NCBI RefSeq assembly: GCF_026000435.1 | Contig: NZ_AP026763.1 | Coordinates: 1 to 64,000 of the forward strand | DNA from: Vibrio sp. STUT-A11 | GTDB taxonomy: Bacteria > Pseudomonadota > Gammaproteobacteria > Enterobacterales > Vibrionaceae | Reading direction: 5' to 3' | Length of the DNA stretch: 64,000 nucleotides | Shown here: positions 8,767 to 18,332 of the stretch, piece by piece | How the letters are laid out: each line of letters opens with the position of its first letter | Numbering within the stretch: the stretch's first letter is position 1 | Made by a program: the position numbers and the translations under genes | Notes under the pieces: model-generated | Seen by the model: only the letters and a program-made list of their open reading frames with translations | The model's database searches: none | What the model was told of the DNA's origin: nothing

Positions 8767-10851
8767 CTATTCGCCAGTGTAGACAATAAGTACTTTGTCA
8801 TCCTGATACTGGCGCTCGAACGCGTAATATCCTTCCTGATTACGTGTAATGTGCTTACCTTGAGCAACGGCTGGGTGACGCTTACGGAATTCTCCCAGTT
8901 TTTGCCAGTGCTGCAGTAAGTCTTCACGCTCGCCATGAATCTTATCCCATGGCATGTCGGAGCGGGTCCCTTGGTGGGTATCTGAACCGGTATGACCAAA
9001 GTCACGGGCAATTTCGTCGCCGTAATAGATCTGAACCGCGCCAGGTGTCAGCATTAACGCATTTGCAGCGCGAGCCTGATCATCGAAGCTGCGGCTACGT
9101 GCAGACCAGAACAGCTGCGTGTCATGAGAAGAAAGGTAACTCAACACATTGAACTCGGGGTCGTTGTTGATTTGCTCTGCATAGCGTCGGTAATCGCTGT
9201 CGAGGTTGGCAAAACATTTCAGCCCTTTTGGTGCCACATCTGATTGGAATTCGAAATTGATAATTGAATCGAATCCGTTATCGAAGTAAGGGCTCTTTAC
9301 CACGCTGTGTGCCCAGACTTCGCCCGTCATCCAGAATGGTAAATCGTCCAGCGCTTTATCTGGGTTGTTTTGTTTCCATTCGGTAAGCGCTTGTGTGGTA
9401 CTGGCTTTCAATTCTGACCACGCGTCCATTTCTACATGTTTGGCGGTATCGACACGGAACCCATCAACGCCATAATCACGGACCCAATCGGATAGCCAAG
9501 TGATCAGATGTTCGCGCGGCGTCTTTTGTTCATCACGTGCGCCGGTATCTTTGTTGTGGAAGAAGTTTGGTAAACCGGTTTTCTGAGTTGACTCGGTTTT
9601 CAGATCCGGTAAGTAATTCAGAGACATGCTGATGTCGTTGTATCCCGGAGCATCGTAATTACCGATGTCGGTACGAATCCACGCTTTGCCCCACCATTTT
9701 TCCCACGCTTGGTTATCGCTGTATTTGACGTAGTCGTTGAAGCTATGCCAACTCTGACCCGATTTTGGCTGCCAGTCGGTCCATTTTTCACCCAGCACTT
9801 GTTTCGCTTCTTGGTCATCAAGGTAAAGCTGACCAAAACCAAACTCCTGCATGTCGGCCAGTGTGGCGTAGCCAGTATGGTTCATCACCACATCCCAAAT
9901 GATGCGAATGCCTTTGTTATGCGCGGAATCGATGAAGGTTCGCAGCTCACCTTCGGTGCCCATATTGGCATCGAGTTTAGTCCAGTCTTGATGGTAGTAG
10001 CCGTGATAGCCGTAGTGTTTGAAATCGCCTTTGTCGCCACCGCCAACCCAGCCGTGAATTTGCTCCAGCGGTGAGGTTATCCAAATCGCGTTAACACCGA
10101 GAGATTCAATGTAGTCGAGCTTTTTGGTCAGGCCTGCCAAGTCACCACCGTGGAAGGTGCCGATCTCGAATTTACCGTCTTTACTGCGGCCATAGCTGTT
10201 GTCGTTGTTTGGATTACCATTGTAAAAACGGTCGGTCATGACGAAATAAACGGTGGCGTTATCCCAGCTGAATGGTTTATTCGCTTGCTGTTCAACTTCC
10301 TCTAGCAGTAGCAGCCCCTGACTCATTGGGCCTGCCTGAAGGGTGACTGCGCCATTGGTTACGGTTGTCTCTTGTCCCGTCAGTGCATCTCGAACCAAAG
10401 TCCCATCACTAAAGGTTTCCGCGACATTGATGGTTTTAGCAGTATCGGTTGCGACAGGGCAAGTGAAGCTGGTTACCTGAGACTGTTTTGGTTTGATCTT
10501 CACCGTCAGCTCATTGGTCGTTGGGTTGAGCGTAAATTGGTAGGTATTGGCTTTGAAAATGCGCAGCGGCATAGCAGCATCCGTTGCACAGTTATCCATT
10601 TTTAATGGTGTGTTGAATTTGATGCGGCTTTCTTCTGCCAGAGCGAAGCTACTACCACAGCTTTGTTTGCTGTCGGCAATCGTGAAAGTGTAATTGCCTT
10701 TGTCCAGTTTTTGTTCTGCGACGAGTAATCCTTGATCGTTTTGCTCGAACATGGCTTTGTCATCACCGACGCTTAATACGATGGCATTTTCTGGAATTTG
10801 GCTGCAAGCACTAAGCAGACCAATAGAGAGTGCGAGAATTGTTTTTTTCAT
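8767..10851 (-). CDS. Secreted lipoprotein alpha-amylase (GH13, MalS-like)
   Basis: This is a 694-residue glycoside hydrolase family 13 enzyme that hydrolyses alpha-1,4 glucans. The first 16 residues, ending LLSAC, form a lipoprotein signal with Cys16 as the lipidation site, so it should be membrane-anchored. An N-terminal beta-rich region (about 17-190) precedes the catalytic barrel. The barrel shows VMTDRFYNGNPNND, VVMNHTG, GFRVDTAKH (nucleophile Asp near 467), GEVWAH (acid Glu near 511) and SSHDTQ (near 575). It resembles the periplasmic amylase MalS. A GGGGGAAGGA ribosome site precedes the ATG. No MalT boxes were recognised upstream. Confidence 0.9.
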   Translation of the reverse strand: MKKTILALSIGLLSACSQIPENAIVLSVGDDKAMFEQNDQGLLVAEQKLDKGNYTFTIADSKQSCGSSFALAEESRIKFNTPLKMDNCATDAAMPLRIFKANTYQFTLNPTTNELTVKIKPKQSQVTSFTCPVATDTAKTINVAETFSDGTLVRDALTGQETTVTNGAVTLQAGPMSQGLLLLEEVEQQANKPFSWDNATVYFVMTDRFYNGNPNNDNSYGRSKDGKFEIGTFHGGDLAGLTKKLDYIESLGVNAIWITSPLEQIHGWVGGGDKGDFKHYGYHGYYHQDWTKLDANMGTEGELRTFIDSAHNKGIRIIWDVVMNHTGYATLADMQEFGFGQLYLDDQEAKQVLGEKWTDWQPKSGQSWHSFNDYVKYSDNQAWEKWWGKAWIRTDIGNYDAPGYNDISMSLNYLPDLKTESTQKTGLPNFFHNKDTGARDEQKTPREHLITWLSDWVRDYGVDGFRVDTAKHVEMDAWSELKASTTQALTEWKQNNPDKALDDLPFWMTGEVWAHSVVKSPYFDNGFDSIINFEFQSDVAPKGLKCFANLDSDYRRYAEQINNDPEFNVLSYLSSHDTQLFWSARSRSFDDQARAANALMLTPGAVQIYYGDEIARDFGHTGSDTHQGTRSDMPWDKIHGEREDLLQHWQKLGEFRKRHPAVAQGKHITRNQEGYYAFERQYQDDKVLIVYTGE

Positions 10852-11010
10852 TGTGTCCTTCCCCCCGAATAAACAGATCTTTTATAACAAAAAGAAGCCT
10901 CTACAATCCGAGCGGTGCAGCAACAAGTTAAACCTCTCTCACCCTACAAATTTTTGCCTTGTTCACAGAATGAGTAATAAATCCCTCTAACCTTATCTTT
11001 TAGAAAACAA

Positions 11011-11036
11011 AAAAGGGAAGCAGATGCTTCCCTTTT
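11011..11036. terminator. Terminator after glyS
   Basis: AAAAGGGAAGC-AGAT-GCTTCCCTTTT is a near-perfect palindrome that can act both ways. It lies 47 bases beyond the glyS stop. Confidence 0.85.
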
Positions 11037-11083
11037 GGTTATCTTGTGACTTCTTTTTCAGTCAGTAACTCAGTTTCGGTTAC

Positions 11084-13150
11084 TTATTTTTGCAGAAGAG
11101 AGATGTCGGCGATCTGTAGGAACAGGTTACGCAGATTGTTCAGCAGGGTCAGACGGTTCTTCTTAAGTGCTTCGTCGTCTGCCATTACCATTACGTTGTC
11201 GAAAAACGCATCCACTGGCTCACGTAGGTCAGCAAGTTTGCTTAAGGCCTCTTGGTAGTTACCTGTCGCAAAGGCTGGCTCAAGTGCTTCAGTCATCACT
11301 TCAACGCTTTCTGCTAGTGCTTTTTCTGCATCTTCTTGTAGAAGAGACAAGTCGATCTCTTCTGTTAGTTCGCCATCGAATTTCGCCAGGATGTTACCTA
11401 CACGTTTGTTCGCAGCTGCTAAAGATTCTGCTGCTTCTAGCTCACGGAAGTGAGATACCGCTTTCACACGTTGGTCGAAATCAGCTGGTTTAGTCGGGCG
11501 ACGCGCCAGTACAGCTTGAATGATATCGACACTGAAACCTTCATCTTTATACCATGCATTGAAACGACCAAGCATGAACTCGATGACATCTTGCTCAACA
11601 TTGTCGTTAGTCAGTTTAGAACCAAACTGTACTTTTGCTTCACGGATAAGGTCTAGAAGGTCTAGGTTGTAGCCGTTTTCAACGATGATACGTAGTACGC
11701 CCAGAGAGGCACGACGAAGTGCAAATGGGTCGCTGCCTTTCGGTGCTTGGCCAATACCGAAGATACCAACGATAGTGTCCAGCTTGTCAGCCATTGCCAC
11801 TGCAGAAGAAATCGCGCTACTTGGCAGAACATCACCAGCGAAACGCGGCATGTACTGCTCGTACAGTGCGAGTGCTACTTGCTCATCTTCACCATCATGA
11901 GTTGCGTAATGCATACCCATAACACCTTGAGTATCCGTAAACTCGAATACCATTGAAGTCATTAGGTCACACTTCGCCAACAAACCTGCACGAGTCGATT
12001 TCTCAACATCGGCACCAATTTGCTTGGCGATGTAGCCAGAAAGCGCTGTGATACGATCGGTTTTGTCTTTGATTGTGCCCAGTTGCTTCTGGAAAATCGC
12101 GTTTTCCAGCTCAGGAAGACGGTCAATCAGTGGACGCTTGCGGTCAGTGTTGAAGAAGAACTCGGCATCAGCTAGACGTGGACGTACAACTTTCTCGTTA
12201 CCTTCGATAACGTGGCGAGGTTCTTTCGACTCAATGTTTGATACGAAGATGAAGTTAGGCAGTAGCTTCTTGTCTTCAGAGTAAACAGGGAAGTACTTCT
12301 GGTCACCTTTCATGGTGTAAACCAAGGCTTCAGAAGGCACTTTGAGGAATTCTTCTTCGAATTTCGCTGTAAGTACCACTGGCCATTCAACCAGAGAGGT
12401 CACTTCTTCTACTAAGTCATCTTCTAGATCAGCGATACCGCCAACCGCTGCTGCCGCTTTTTGTGCGTCAGCCAGGATGATTGCTTTACGAGCTTCGTAA
12501 TCCGCCATAACTTTACCGCGTTCTTCAAGAATCGCAGGGTATTGCTCAGCAGAGTCGATAGTGAATTCTTGCTCGCCCATGAAGCGGTGGCCACGGATCG
12601 TGCGAGCAGATGCTACGCCTAAGATTTCACCTTCGATCAGATCGCTGCCCATTAACATGGTCAGAGTTTTTACTGGACGAATAAATTGAGTGGTTTTGTT
12701 ACCCCAACGCATTGGTTTTGCGATAGGTAGGTTTGCCAGTGCTTTTGCTGCTAGCTCAACCACGATCTCAGATGTCGGCTGACCTTTCACTTCTTGTTTG
12801 AATAGTAGCCATTCACCTTTGTCTGTTACCATGCGATCCGCTTGGTCAACCGTAATGCCACAACCACGAGCCCAGCCTTGAGCTGCTTTGGTTGGGTTAC
12901 CGTCAGCGTCAAATGCTGCAGATACCGCAGGGCCGCGTTTTTCAACGACTTTGTCAGATTGGCTTTCTGCCAGTGCGGCTACTTTAAGTGCCAGACGGCG
13001 AGGTGCTGCAAACCACTTGATGCCTTCATGAGCAAGCTCTGCGCTTTTTAGTTCAGCTTCAAAGTTTGCTGCGAATGCTTCAGCCAGAGTACGAAGTTGC
13101 GTTGGTGGTAGCTCTTCTGTACCTAGCTCGATTAGAAATTCTTTTGCCAT
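11084..13150 (-). CDS. glyS: Glycyl-tRNA synthetase beta subunit
   Basis: This is the beta subunit of the alpha2beta2 bacterial glycyl-tRNA synthetase and carries the tRNA-recognition domains. It is 688 residues, the family length, beginning MAKEFLIELGTEELPPTQLR. An HD-domain-like middle region and a C-terminal anticodon-binding domain (DALR-like, last 100 residues) fit. It follows glyQ by 14 bases, so the two subunits are cotranscribed and probably translationally balanced. A good terminator follows. Confidence 0.97.
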   Translation of the reverse strand: MAKEFLIELGTEELPPTQLRTLAEAFAANFEAELKSAELAHEGIKWFAAPRRLALKVAALAESQSDKVVEKRGPAVSAAFDADGNPTKAAQGWARGCGITVDQADRMVTDKGEWLLFKQEVKGQPTSEIVVELAAKALANLPIAKPMRWGNKTTQFIRPVKTLTMLMGSDLIEGEILGVASARTIRGHRFMGEQEFTIDSAEQYPAILEERGKVMADYEARKAIILADAQKAAAAVGGIADLEDDLVEEVTSLVEWPVVLTAKFEEEFLKVPSEALVYTMKGDQKYFPVYSEDKKLLPNFIFVSNIESKEPRHVIEGNEKVVRPRLADAEFFFNTDRKRPLIDRLPELENAIFQKQLGTIKDKTDRITALSGYIAKQIGADVEKSTRAGLLAKCDLMTSMVFEFTDTQGVMGMHYATHDGEDEQVALALYEQYMPRFAGDVLPSSAISSAVAMADKLDTIVGIFGIGQAPKGSDPFALRRASLGVLRIIVENGYNLDLLDLIREAKVQFGSKLTNDNVEQDVIEFMLGRFNAWYKDEGFSVDIIQAVLARRPTKPADFDQRVKAVSHFRELEAAESLAAANKRVGNILAKFDGELTEEIDLSLLQEDAEKALAESVEVMTEALEPAFATGNYQEALSKLADLREPVDAFFDNVMVMADDEALKKNRLTLLNNLRNLFLQIADISLLQK

Positions 13151-13164
13151 GTTAGATCGACCCC

Positions 13165-14085
13165 TTACGCGTTATCTTCTTTTTTACACATTGGGAAGCC
13201 AAGTGCTTCGCGAGATGCGTAGTATGCTTCTGCTACTGACTTAGTCAGGTTACGGATACGTAGGATGTAGCGTTGACGCTCAGTTACTGAGATCGCCTTG
13301 CGTGCATCTAGCAGGTTGAACGCGTGGCCTGCTTTCAGGATGCGTTCGTAAGCAGGCAGTGGAAGTGGTTTTTCAAGCGCAACAAGCTCTTTACACTCTT
13401 TCTCACACTGTTCAAAGAAGCCGAATAGGAAATCAACGTCAGCGTGTTCGAAGTTGTAAGTTGATTGCTCCACTTCGTTTTGGTGATAGATATCGCCGTA
13501 AGTCACGACGCTACCATCTGGTGCGATATTCCATACCAGGTCGTAAACGGAATCTACTTCCTGGATATACATAGCAAGACGCTCGATACCGTAAGTGATC
13601 TCACCAGTGACTGGTTTACACTCAAGACCGCCAACTTGCTGGAAGTAAGTAAACTGAGTCACTTCCATGCCGTTTAGCCAAACTTCCCAGCCGAGGCCCC
13701 ATGCGCCTAGCGTTGGGTTTTCCCAGTTGTCTTCTACGAAACGGATGTCGTGTACAAGTGGGTCAATACCAAGAACTTCAAGGGAACCAAGGTACAACTC
13801 TTGGATATTGTCTGGCGATGGTTTTAGCGCTACTTGGAATTGGTAGTAGTGCTGAAGACGGTTAGGGTTTTCACCATAACGGCCATCAGTAGGACGACGT
13901 GAAGGTTGTACATAAGCTGTCGACATTGGCTCTGGGCCAAGCGCTCGTAGACAGGTCATTGGGTGAGAGGTACCCGCACCCACTTCCATATCTAGCGGTT
14001 GAACAATGGTACAACCATTTTGAGCCCAATAATCCTGCAGCGCGAGGATCATTCCCTGGAAGGTTTTGATATCGTATTTTTGCAT
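13165..14085 (-). CDS. glyQ: Glycyl-tRNA synthetase alpha subunit
   Basis: This is the catalytic class II alpha subunit, which activates glycine and pairs with GlyS. It is 306 residues. The sequence opens MQKYDIKTFQGMILALQDYW and contains YVQPSRRPTDGRYGENPNR, the class II motif 2 region of this family, and AWGLGWEVWLNGMEVTQFTYF. It is the first gene of the glyQ-glyS operon, whose promoter should lie in 14086-14300. No T-box leader is seen, as expected for a gammaproteobacterium. Confidence 0.97.
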   Translation of the reverse strand: MQKYDIKTFQGMILALQDYWAQNGCTIVQPLDMEVGAGTSHPMTCLRALGPEPMSTAYVQPSRRPTDGRYGENPNRLQHYYQFQVALKPSPDNIQELYLGSLEVLGIDPLVHDIRFVEDNWENPTLGAWGLGWEVWLNGMEVTQFTYFQQVGGLECKPVTGEITYGIERLAMYIQEVDSVYDLVWNIAPDGSVVTYGDIYHQNEVEQSTYNFEHADVDFLFGFFEQCEKECKELVALEKPLPLPAYERILKAGHAFNLLDARKAISVTERQRYILRIRNLTKSVAEAYYASREALGFPMCKKEDNA

Positions 14086-14364
14086 AAGTCAGGTTCGCGC
14101 GATTCTCTTGTTACTCGCTAGTTCGCTGTCAGTGCTGGGTTTTACAACGCTAACAAGGGCGATAAGGAGTAATTACGGTTGAATAAATTAACAATCTAGT
14201 ATACCCAGATATTGAGCATGGGAGTAGAGCTAATCTTGATTAATTCGTGGGCGGTTTTCTCCTTTAAGGAATTTTTACCGCGTTATCTGCTGTATTTTTC
14301 TTAAAAGGGAGTTTTCTGCTGCTTTGATGCTTGAGATGCATAACAAGGTTGGCTAGAATTGCGC

Positions 14365-14487
14365 CAGTCTTTGGGGAGTAGCTTACCCGATGGAGTTTCC
14401 TATCCATCTGGTTCGTTCGTCAACATAATTGGTGCAAAATCACCATGGCGCTCGAGACTCGAAGCCTTTCGAGTTTAGCAAGACCTT
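14365..14487 (+). promoter_or_regulatory. Manganese (yybP-ykoY) riboswitch of mneA
   Basis: The element has the two conserved parts of the yybP-ykoY aptamer. GGGGAGTAGC (14373-14382) lies on the 5' side and TTTAGCAAGACCTTA (about 14473-14487) on the 3' side, closed by GTCTT/AAGAC pairing, with two internal stem-loops between. This RNA senses Mn2+ and usually controls Mn exporters. A GGGGTGGGGC run (14507-14516) can pair with TGCCCC (14551-14556) just upstream of the start, a possible expression platform. Confidence 0.9.
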
Positions 14488-14568
14488 AGATAAATCATCA
14501 CGAACCGGGGTGGGGCGTGAGGTTTGTCTACGGTTAAATATAATAATCCCTGCCCCAAAGAGCATGTC

Positions 14569-15123
14569 GTGAGCGTTTTAGCTATTTCAATTACTACTGT
14601 CGCGTTAGCAGAAATTGGCGATAAGACCCAATTGCTTTCGTTGTTACTTGCCAGTCGATACCGTAAACCGGTTCCTATTATTGCAGCCATCTTTTTAGCC
14701 ACTATTGCTAACCACGCTTTAGCTGCATGGTTAGGTGTCGTTGTCGCCGACTATTTGTCTCCTGAAGTTTTAAAGTGGGTGCTGGTGGTCAGTTTTGTTG
14801 CCATGGCGGCTTGGATTCTGGTTCCAGATAAACTTGATGACGATGAAGAAATCTCCAACCGCGGCCCGTTTATTGCCAGTTTTATTGCCTTTTTTGTCGC
14901 TGAGATTGGAGACAAAACTCAGATCGCCACCTCTATTCTGGGCGCGCAGTACGCTGATGCCTTGAGTTGGGTAATTTTAGGCACGACGATAGGTATGTTA
15001 CTGGCGAATGTGCCTGTGGTTCTGATCGGTAAACTATCTGCGGATAGAATACCTTTGGATTTTATACGTAAAGTAACCGCCTTTTTGTTCGTCTTGTTGG
15101 CGATTGGTGCAGCATTTTTCTAA
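14569..15123 (+). CDS. mneA: Manganese exporter MneA (UPF0016/GDT1 family)
   Basis: MneA exports Mn2+ and protects vibrios from Mn toxicity. The protein is 184 residues when begun at GTG 14569, which has an AAGAG ribosome site 7 bases upstream and starts the conserved SVLAISITTVALAEIGDKTQ. A longer frame from TTG 14524 runs through the riboswitch tail and is unlikely. Six hydrophobic segments form two repeats, each with the family motif EIGDKTQ (about 12-18 and 108-114), the cation-binding signature of UPF0016. The upstream yybP-ykoY riboswitch agrees with the assignment. Confidence 0.93.
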   Translation: MSVLAISITTVALAEIGDKTQLLSLLLASRYRKPVPIIAAIFLATIANHALAAWLGVVVADYLSPEVLKWVLVVSFVAMAAWILVPDKLDDDEEISNRGPFIASFIAFFVAEIGDKTQIATSILGAQYADALSWVILGTTIGMLLANVPVVLIGKLSADRIPLDFIRKVTAFLFVLLAIGAAFF

Positions 15124-15329
15124 TTTGAACAATGTGGGTTAAGCGAACTATATAGGGTTATTTTGCCCCGAAACGTCGTTGAAAATGTGGTTAACTCTCA
15201 ATAAGTAGCGAATTCGTGGCTTAGCTCAAACTCTGGCTTAAAATCGTTCAGTAGCGTGACGAGAGGCATATTCGTGTCATACTTGTCATGGTAATTTAAT
15301 AGCGGTAATGATGGCGAGAGGGCAAGTTT

Positions 15330-15590
15330 ATGCTTACACGTTACATGGGGATGACCCCAAAGAGTCAGAGTTATTTATTCACTTTTGGTTTAGCACTGTG
15401 TTTGTTGGCTTTGGTGTTGACCGACATGTGGTTACCGATTGTCGCAGGAACTTTCATACTCACCGGGTTAACGGTAGAGGCGTGGATTCGGGTTGAGCAT
15501 ATTATTCCGATGCATGAAGAAATGCGGGCGATGAAAAAACAGATCAATAAGTTACAGTCAGAACTTCGCACCTTGGAATATGACGAATAG
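15330..15590 (+). CDS. Small two-TM membrane protein, unknown function
   Basis: I do not recognise a family. The 86-residue product has two adjacent hydrophobic stretches (about 14-31 and 33-49) followed by a charged, heptad-like cytoplasmic tail (HEEMRAMKKQINKLQSELRTLEYDE) that could form a short coiled coil. A GAGAGG ribosome site precedes the ATG. The gene stands alone after mneA, ends in a terminator shared with tusA, and its position suggests a Vibrio-conserved hypothetical gene. Confidence 0.7.
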   Translation: MLTRYMGMTPKSQSYLFTFGLALCLLALVLTDMWLPIVAGTFILTGLTVEAWIRVEHIIPMHEEMRAMKKQINKLQSELRTLEYDE

Positions 15591-15592
15591 AC

Positions 15593-15620
15593 AAACGGCA
15601 GCCTAATTGGCTGCCGTTTT
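15593..15620. terminator. Bidirectional terminator between the 86-aa gene and tusA
   Basis: AAACGGCAGCC-TAATT-GGCTGCCGTTTTTAA, with A/T runs on both sides. Confidence 0.85.
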
Positions 15621-15623
15621 TAA

Positions 15624-15872
15624 TTATTCCAAACCTTTCTTGATCAGGTACTGGTAGGGTAAGTGCTCTGTTTGTGCCGCTATCAATTCATGATCCATAA
15701 ATCGGCAGAAGCTCGGAATATCTCGAGTTGTGGATGGGTCGTCCGCTTTGACCAGCAAAATTTCACCATCTTGCATGTTGCGAATTGTCTTCCTGACCAT
15801 CATCACTGGCTCTGGACAGCGCAGTCCCTCTGCTTCTAACGTCTTGGTTGCCAGTTCAGGATTAAAGCTCAT
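15624..15872 (-). CDS. tusA: Sulfurtransferase TusA
   Basis: TusA accepts persulfide sulfur from IscS and passes it to TusBCD for 2-thiolation of tRNA wobble uridine. The protein is 82 residues. The key motif RCPEPVMMVRKTIR holds the sulfur-carrying cysteine near residue 19, and DDPSTTRDIPSFCRFMDHEL is typical of the family. It is a single gene, convergent with the preceding membrane-protein gene. Confidence 0.93.
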   Translation of the reverse strand: MSFNPELATKTLEAEGLRCPEPVMMVRKTIRNMQDGEILLVKADDPSTTRDIPSFCRFMDHELIAAQTEHLPYQYLIKKGLE

Positions 15873-16006
15873 AGTGTGACTCTCGTAGCTAACTTAGCGA
15901 TGAATTTTACGTTCGTGGAAAAAATATTCAATAACCACTTGGCAAACTGTTATTTTTGTTTTACCTTAAATTAACAAATTGGTAACAAGTGGTAAGGGGG
16001 AAGGCT

Positions 16007-16189
16007 ATGCTAACAGCTTTAGACAGACTAACGATTTATTCTGTTCTGTGCTTAATCTCGTTTTGTGCCTTAGTGCTCAGAACTCCAGCTGAAACCTCAC
16101 TCATGCCTTTGGTGGGTGTGATTGCAACGATTTTGGGTATTTTAATTGAGATGAACAAATGGTCTGATGTATCAGAGCGAGAACATTAG
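16007..16189 (+). CDS. Small membrane protein, unknown
   Basis: A 60-residue product from ATG 16007, preceded by the strong ribosome site AAGGGGGAAGG; the in-frame GTG at 15989 is less likely. Two hydrophobic segments (about 8-25 and 32-48) are joined by a short polar turn (RTPAETS), and the tail is hydrophilic. No family is recognised. A C-rich hairpin with a long T-run follows, so it is a separate transcript. Confidence 0.65.
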   Translation: MLTALDRLTIYSVLCLISFCALVLRTPAETSLMPLVGVIATILGILIEMNKWSDVSEREH

Positions 16190-16278
16190 TATCACTTTAC
16201 TCAACCAGAATATTTTGATTTCAACATCTTGTTTTTACCAACACTTCATTCCGACACTATCCCCATTTTTTCTTGGGC

Positions 16279-16316
16279 TTCCCCGCTGAAAGGCGGGATT
16301 TTTTTTGCCTGAAGAG
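16279..16316 (+). terminator. Terminator after the 60-aa gene
   Basis: CCCCGC-TGAAAG-GCGGG followed by ATTTTTTTTG. Confidence 0.85.
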
Positions 16317-16354
16317 TACAATTTAACGAAATCCCTGCATAGTACGTGGTCATT

Positions 16355-17296
16355 GTGGAATTAGAAGACATTTATCGTCGAGATCTGAATTTATTGGTCG
16401 CATTACGCGTGCTGATTGAAGAAAGCAGTGTTAGTAAGGCAGCTACTCGGCTGAATTTAAGCCAGTCGGCGATGAGTCGAGTGCTTGGACGATTACGTGA
16501 CTTATTAGGCGATCCTCTTTTCACTCGTCAGGGGCAGCACTTGATTCCGACGCAAAAGGCGCTGGAAATTGATCGCTCACTGGGAGAGCCGTTAGAGTCG
16601 CTGCGCCAATTGCTTTCACCTATTGAGTTTGATCCGTTGCATTGCGACCAGACTTTTACTATCGCCACGACAGATTACGCCATGCAGACCATCTTGCCTT
16701 TTGCCTTGCCGCGTATTTATCAGGAAGCGCCTAATGTGTCGTTTAACTTCCTGCCATTGCAGCACGACAGGCTGTCTGATCAACTGACCTATGAAGGCGC
16801 TGATCTCGCCATCTGCCGACCGACCGGCCCCATAGCGCCACTGCGCAGTGAAATACTAGGCCGGGTTGGTGTGCTGTGTTTATTGTCGAAGCAGCACCCG
16901 CTGGCAGATAAAGAGATGAATCTCGAAGATTATTTGCGGCATCCACATGCAATGATTGCGATCAGTGATGGGGTAAATGCGCTGATCGAGCAAGCTCTGA
17001 CTGATAAGCCACAGCGCAAAATGGTGCTGCGTGCTTACCATCTTGAAGCTGCACTGGCGATTGTCGATACGCTGCCGATTATTATCACGGTTCCGGCTGA
17101 TTTAGCGTATTTGGTAGCGGATCGCTACGACCTGATGGTGAAACCTTTACCGTTTGAATTTACCCCGTTTGACTACTCGATGATCTGGCATGCGCGTTGT
17201 GAGCATTCACCGGCACAAGAATGGCTGAGAGGGATAGTGAAAGAAGAGTGCGGACGTTTGATTGCCAAGCGCATCGAAGATATGGGGTTAGGCTGA
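16355..17296 (+). CDS. LysR-family transcriptional regulator
   Basis: A DNA-binding regulator of the LysR type, 313 residues from GTG 16355 (GTG 16346 in frame is an alternative). The N-terminal winged helix-turn-helix (about 5-65) reads LNLLVALRVLIEESSVSKAA and LNLSQSAMSRVLGRLR. It is followed by a substrate-binding domain of two alpha/beta lobes. DLNLLV plus DPLFTRQGQHLIPT places it in the LeuO/NodD-like branch. The target and ligand are unknown; no divergently transcribed partner is adjacent. The gene is convergent with acuI. Confidence 0.85.
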   Translation: MELEDIYRRDLNLLVALRVLIEESSVSKAATRLNLSQSAMSRVLGRLRDLLGDPLFTRQGQHLIPTQKALEIDRSLGEPLESLRQLLSPIEFDPLHCDQTFTIATTDYAMQTILPFALPRIYQEAPNVSFNFLPLQHDRLSDQLTYEGADLAICRPTGPIAPLRSEILGRVGVLCLLSKQHPLADKEMNLEDYLRHPHAMIAISDGVNALIEQALTDKPQRKMVLRAYHLEAALAIVDTLPIIITVPADLAYLVADRYDLMVKPLPFEFTPFDYSMIWHARCEHSPAQEWLRGIVKEECGRLIAKRIEDMGLG

Positions 17297-17299
17297 TCA

Positions 17300-17325
17300 A
17301 AAAGAGCCAGCAATGCCGGCTCTTA
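17300..17325. terminator. Terminator between the LysR gene and acuI
   Basis: AAAAGAGCC-AGCAATGCC-GGCTCTT. A/T runs flank it, so it may serve both convergent genes. Confidence 0.7.
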
Positions 17326-17351
17326 ATCTGTCTAATTTGTGATTGTAGAGC

Positions 17352-18332
17352 TTAAAGCTTAATAACCACACGACCAGTGACTTGGCCATTCGTGATGTCT
17401 TCGGCGTACTTCGGCGCTTCTGCCAGTTCGACTTCGGTACAAGCTTGATCAAAGTAGCTATCAGGCAGTATCTCAACCAGCTTTTCCCATGCGGCGATAC
17501 GTTTTTCAGTTGGACACATAACAGAGTCCACGCCTTGGAGTCTTACATTACGCAGGATAAATGGCATCACAGTGGTTGGCAGGTCAAAGCCACCTGCTAA
17601 GCCACATGCTGCGACTGCGCCGTTGTAATCCATTTGTGCCAGCACTTTAGCCAGCACTTTGCTGCCGACAGTATCAACGGCACCTGCCCAGATTTGTTTC
17701 TCAAGTGGTCGAGCCGGTTCTTCAAACTCAACGCGGTCGATGATGCGACTTGCGCCCAGTTTTTCTAACAGTGGGCCGTTTTGTTCTACGCGACCAGTGA
17801 CGGCCGCGACTTTGTAACCCAGTTGCGCTAACAAGGCCACAGCGACTGAGCCTACGCCACCACTGGCGCCAGTAACAAGGATTTCGCCTGCTTCTGGTTT
17901 GATATCAGCATCAAGCAGCGCCTGAACACACAGCATTGCGGTAAAGCCAGCAGTACCAACCATCATTGCCTTTTTGCTGTCTAGCCCTTCTGGCAGAGGT
18001 ACTAACCAATCGGCTTTCAAACGAGCACGCTGTGCCATACCACCCCAGTGATTTTCACCCACGCCCCAGCCTGTCAGTACCACTTTGTCACCAGCCTGGT
18101 AGCGTCCATCTTCAGAGCTCACCACGGTACCAGCGAGGTCAATGCCCGGAACCATTGGGAAGTTACGGATGATTTTACCTTTGCCCGTAATCGCCAAACC
18201 GTCTTTGTAGTTTAACGATGAGTAGTCAACGTCAATCAGGACGTCACCTTCAGGAAGTTGGGTTTCATCAATTTGTTCGATGTTGGCGATAGTACGTTTG
18301 TCTTCTTGGTTTAGAACTAGAGCATTAAACAT
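17352..18332 (-). CDS. acuI: Acrylyl-CoA reductase AcuI/YhdH (MDR family)
   Basis: A zinc-free NADPH-dependent medium-chain reductase. AcuI reduces acrylyl-CoA to propionyl-CoA, detoxifying acrylate. It is 326 residues from ATG 18332, preceded by GGAGAACCTC; the longer frame to 18380 has no ribosome site. It shows SSLNYKDGLAITGKGKI, PMVPGIDLAGTV and the Rossmann motif VTGASGGVGSVAVALLAQLGY (about 150-170). The active site in the related YhdH is formed around Tyr/Asp of the NYKD motif, present here. Substrate assignment is from family similarity only. Confidence 0.87.
   Translation of the reverse strand: MFNALVLNQEDKRTIANIEQIDETQLPEGDVLIDVDYSSLNYKDGLAITGKGKIIRNFPMVPGIDLAGTVVSSEDGRYQAGDKVVLTGWGVGENHWGGMAQRARLKADWLVPLPEGLDSKKAMMVGTAGFTAMLCVQALLDADIKPEAGEILVTGASGGVGSVAVALLAQLGYKVAAVTGRVEQNGPLLEKLGASRIIDRVEFEEPARPLEKQIWAGAVDTVGSKVLAKVLAQMDYNGAVAACGLAGGFDLPTTVMPFILRNVRLQGVDSVMCPTEKRIAAWEKLVEILPDSYFDQACTEVELAEAPKYAEDITNGQVTGRVVIKL

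Noticed and set aside
10852..10990. MalT boxes upstream of the amylase gene
   Set aside because: No clear GGATGA or GGAGGA pair was found; only the GGGGGAAGGA ribosome site stands out.
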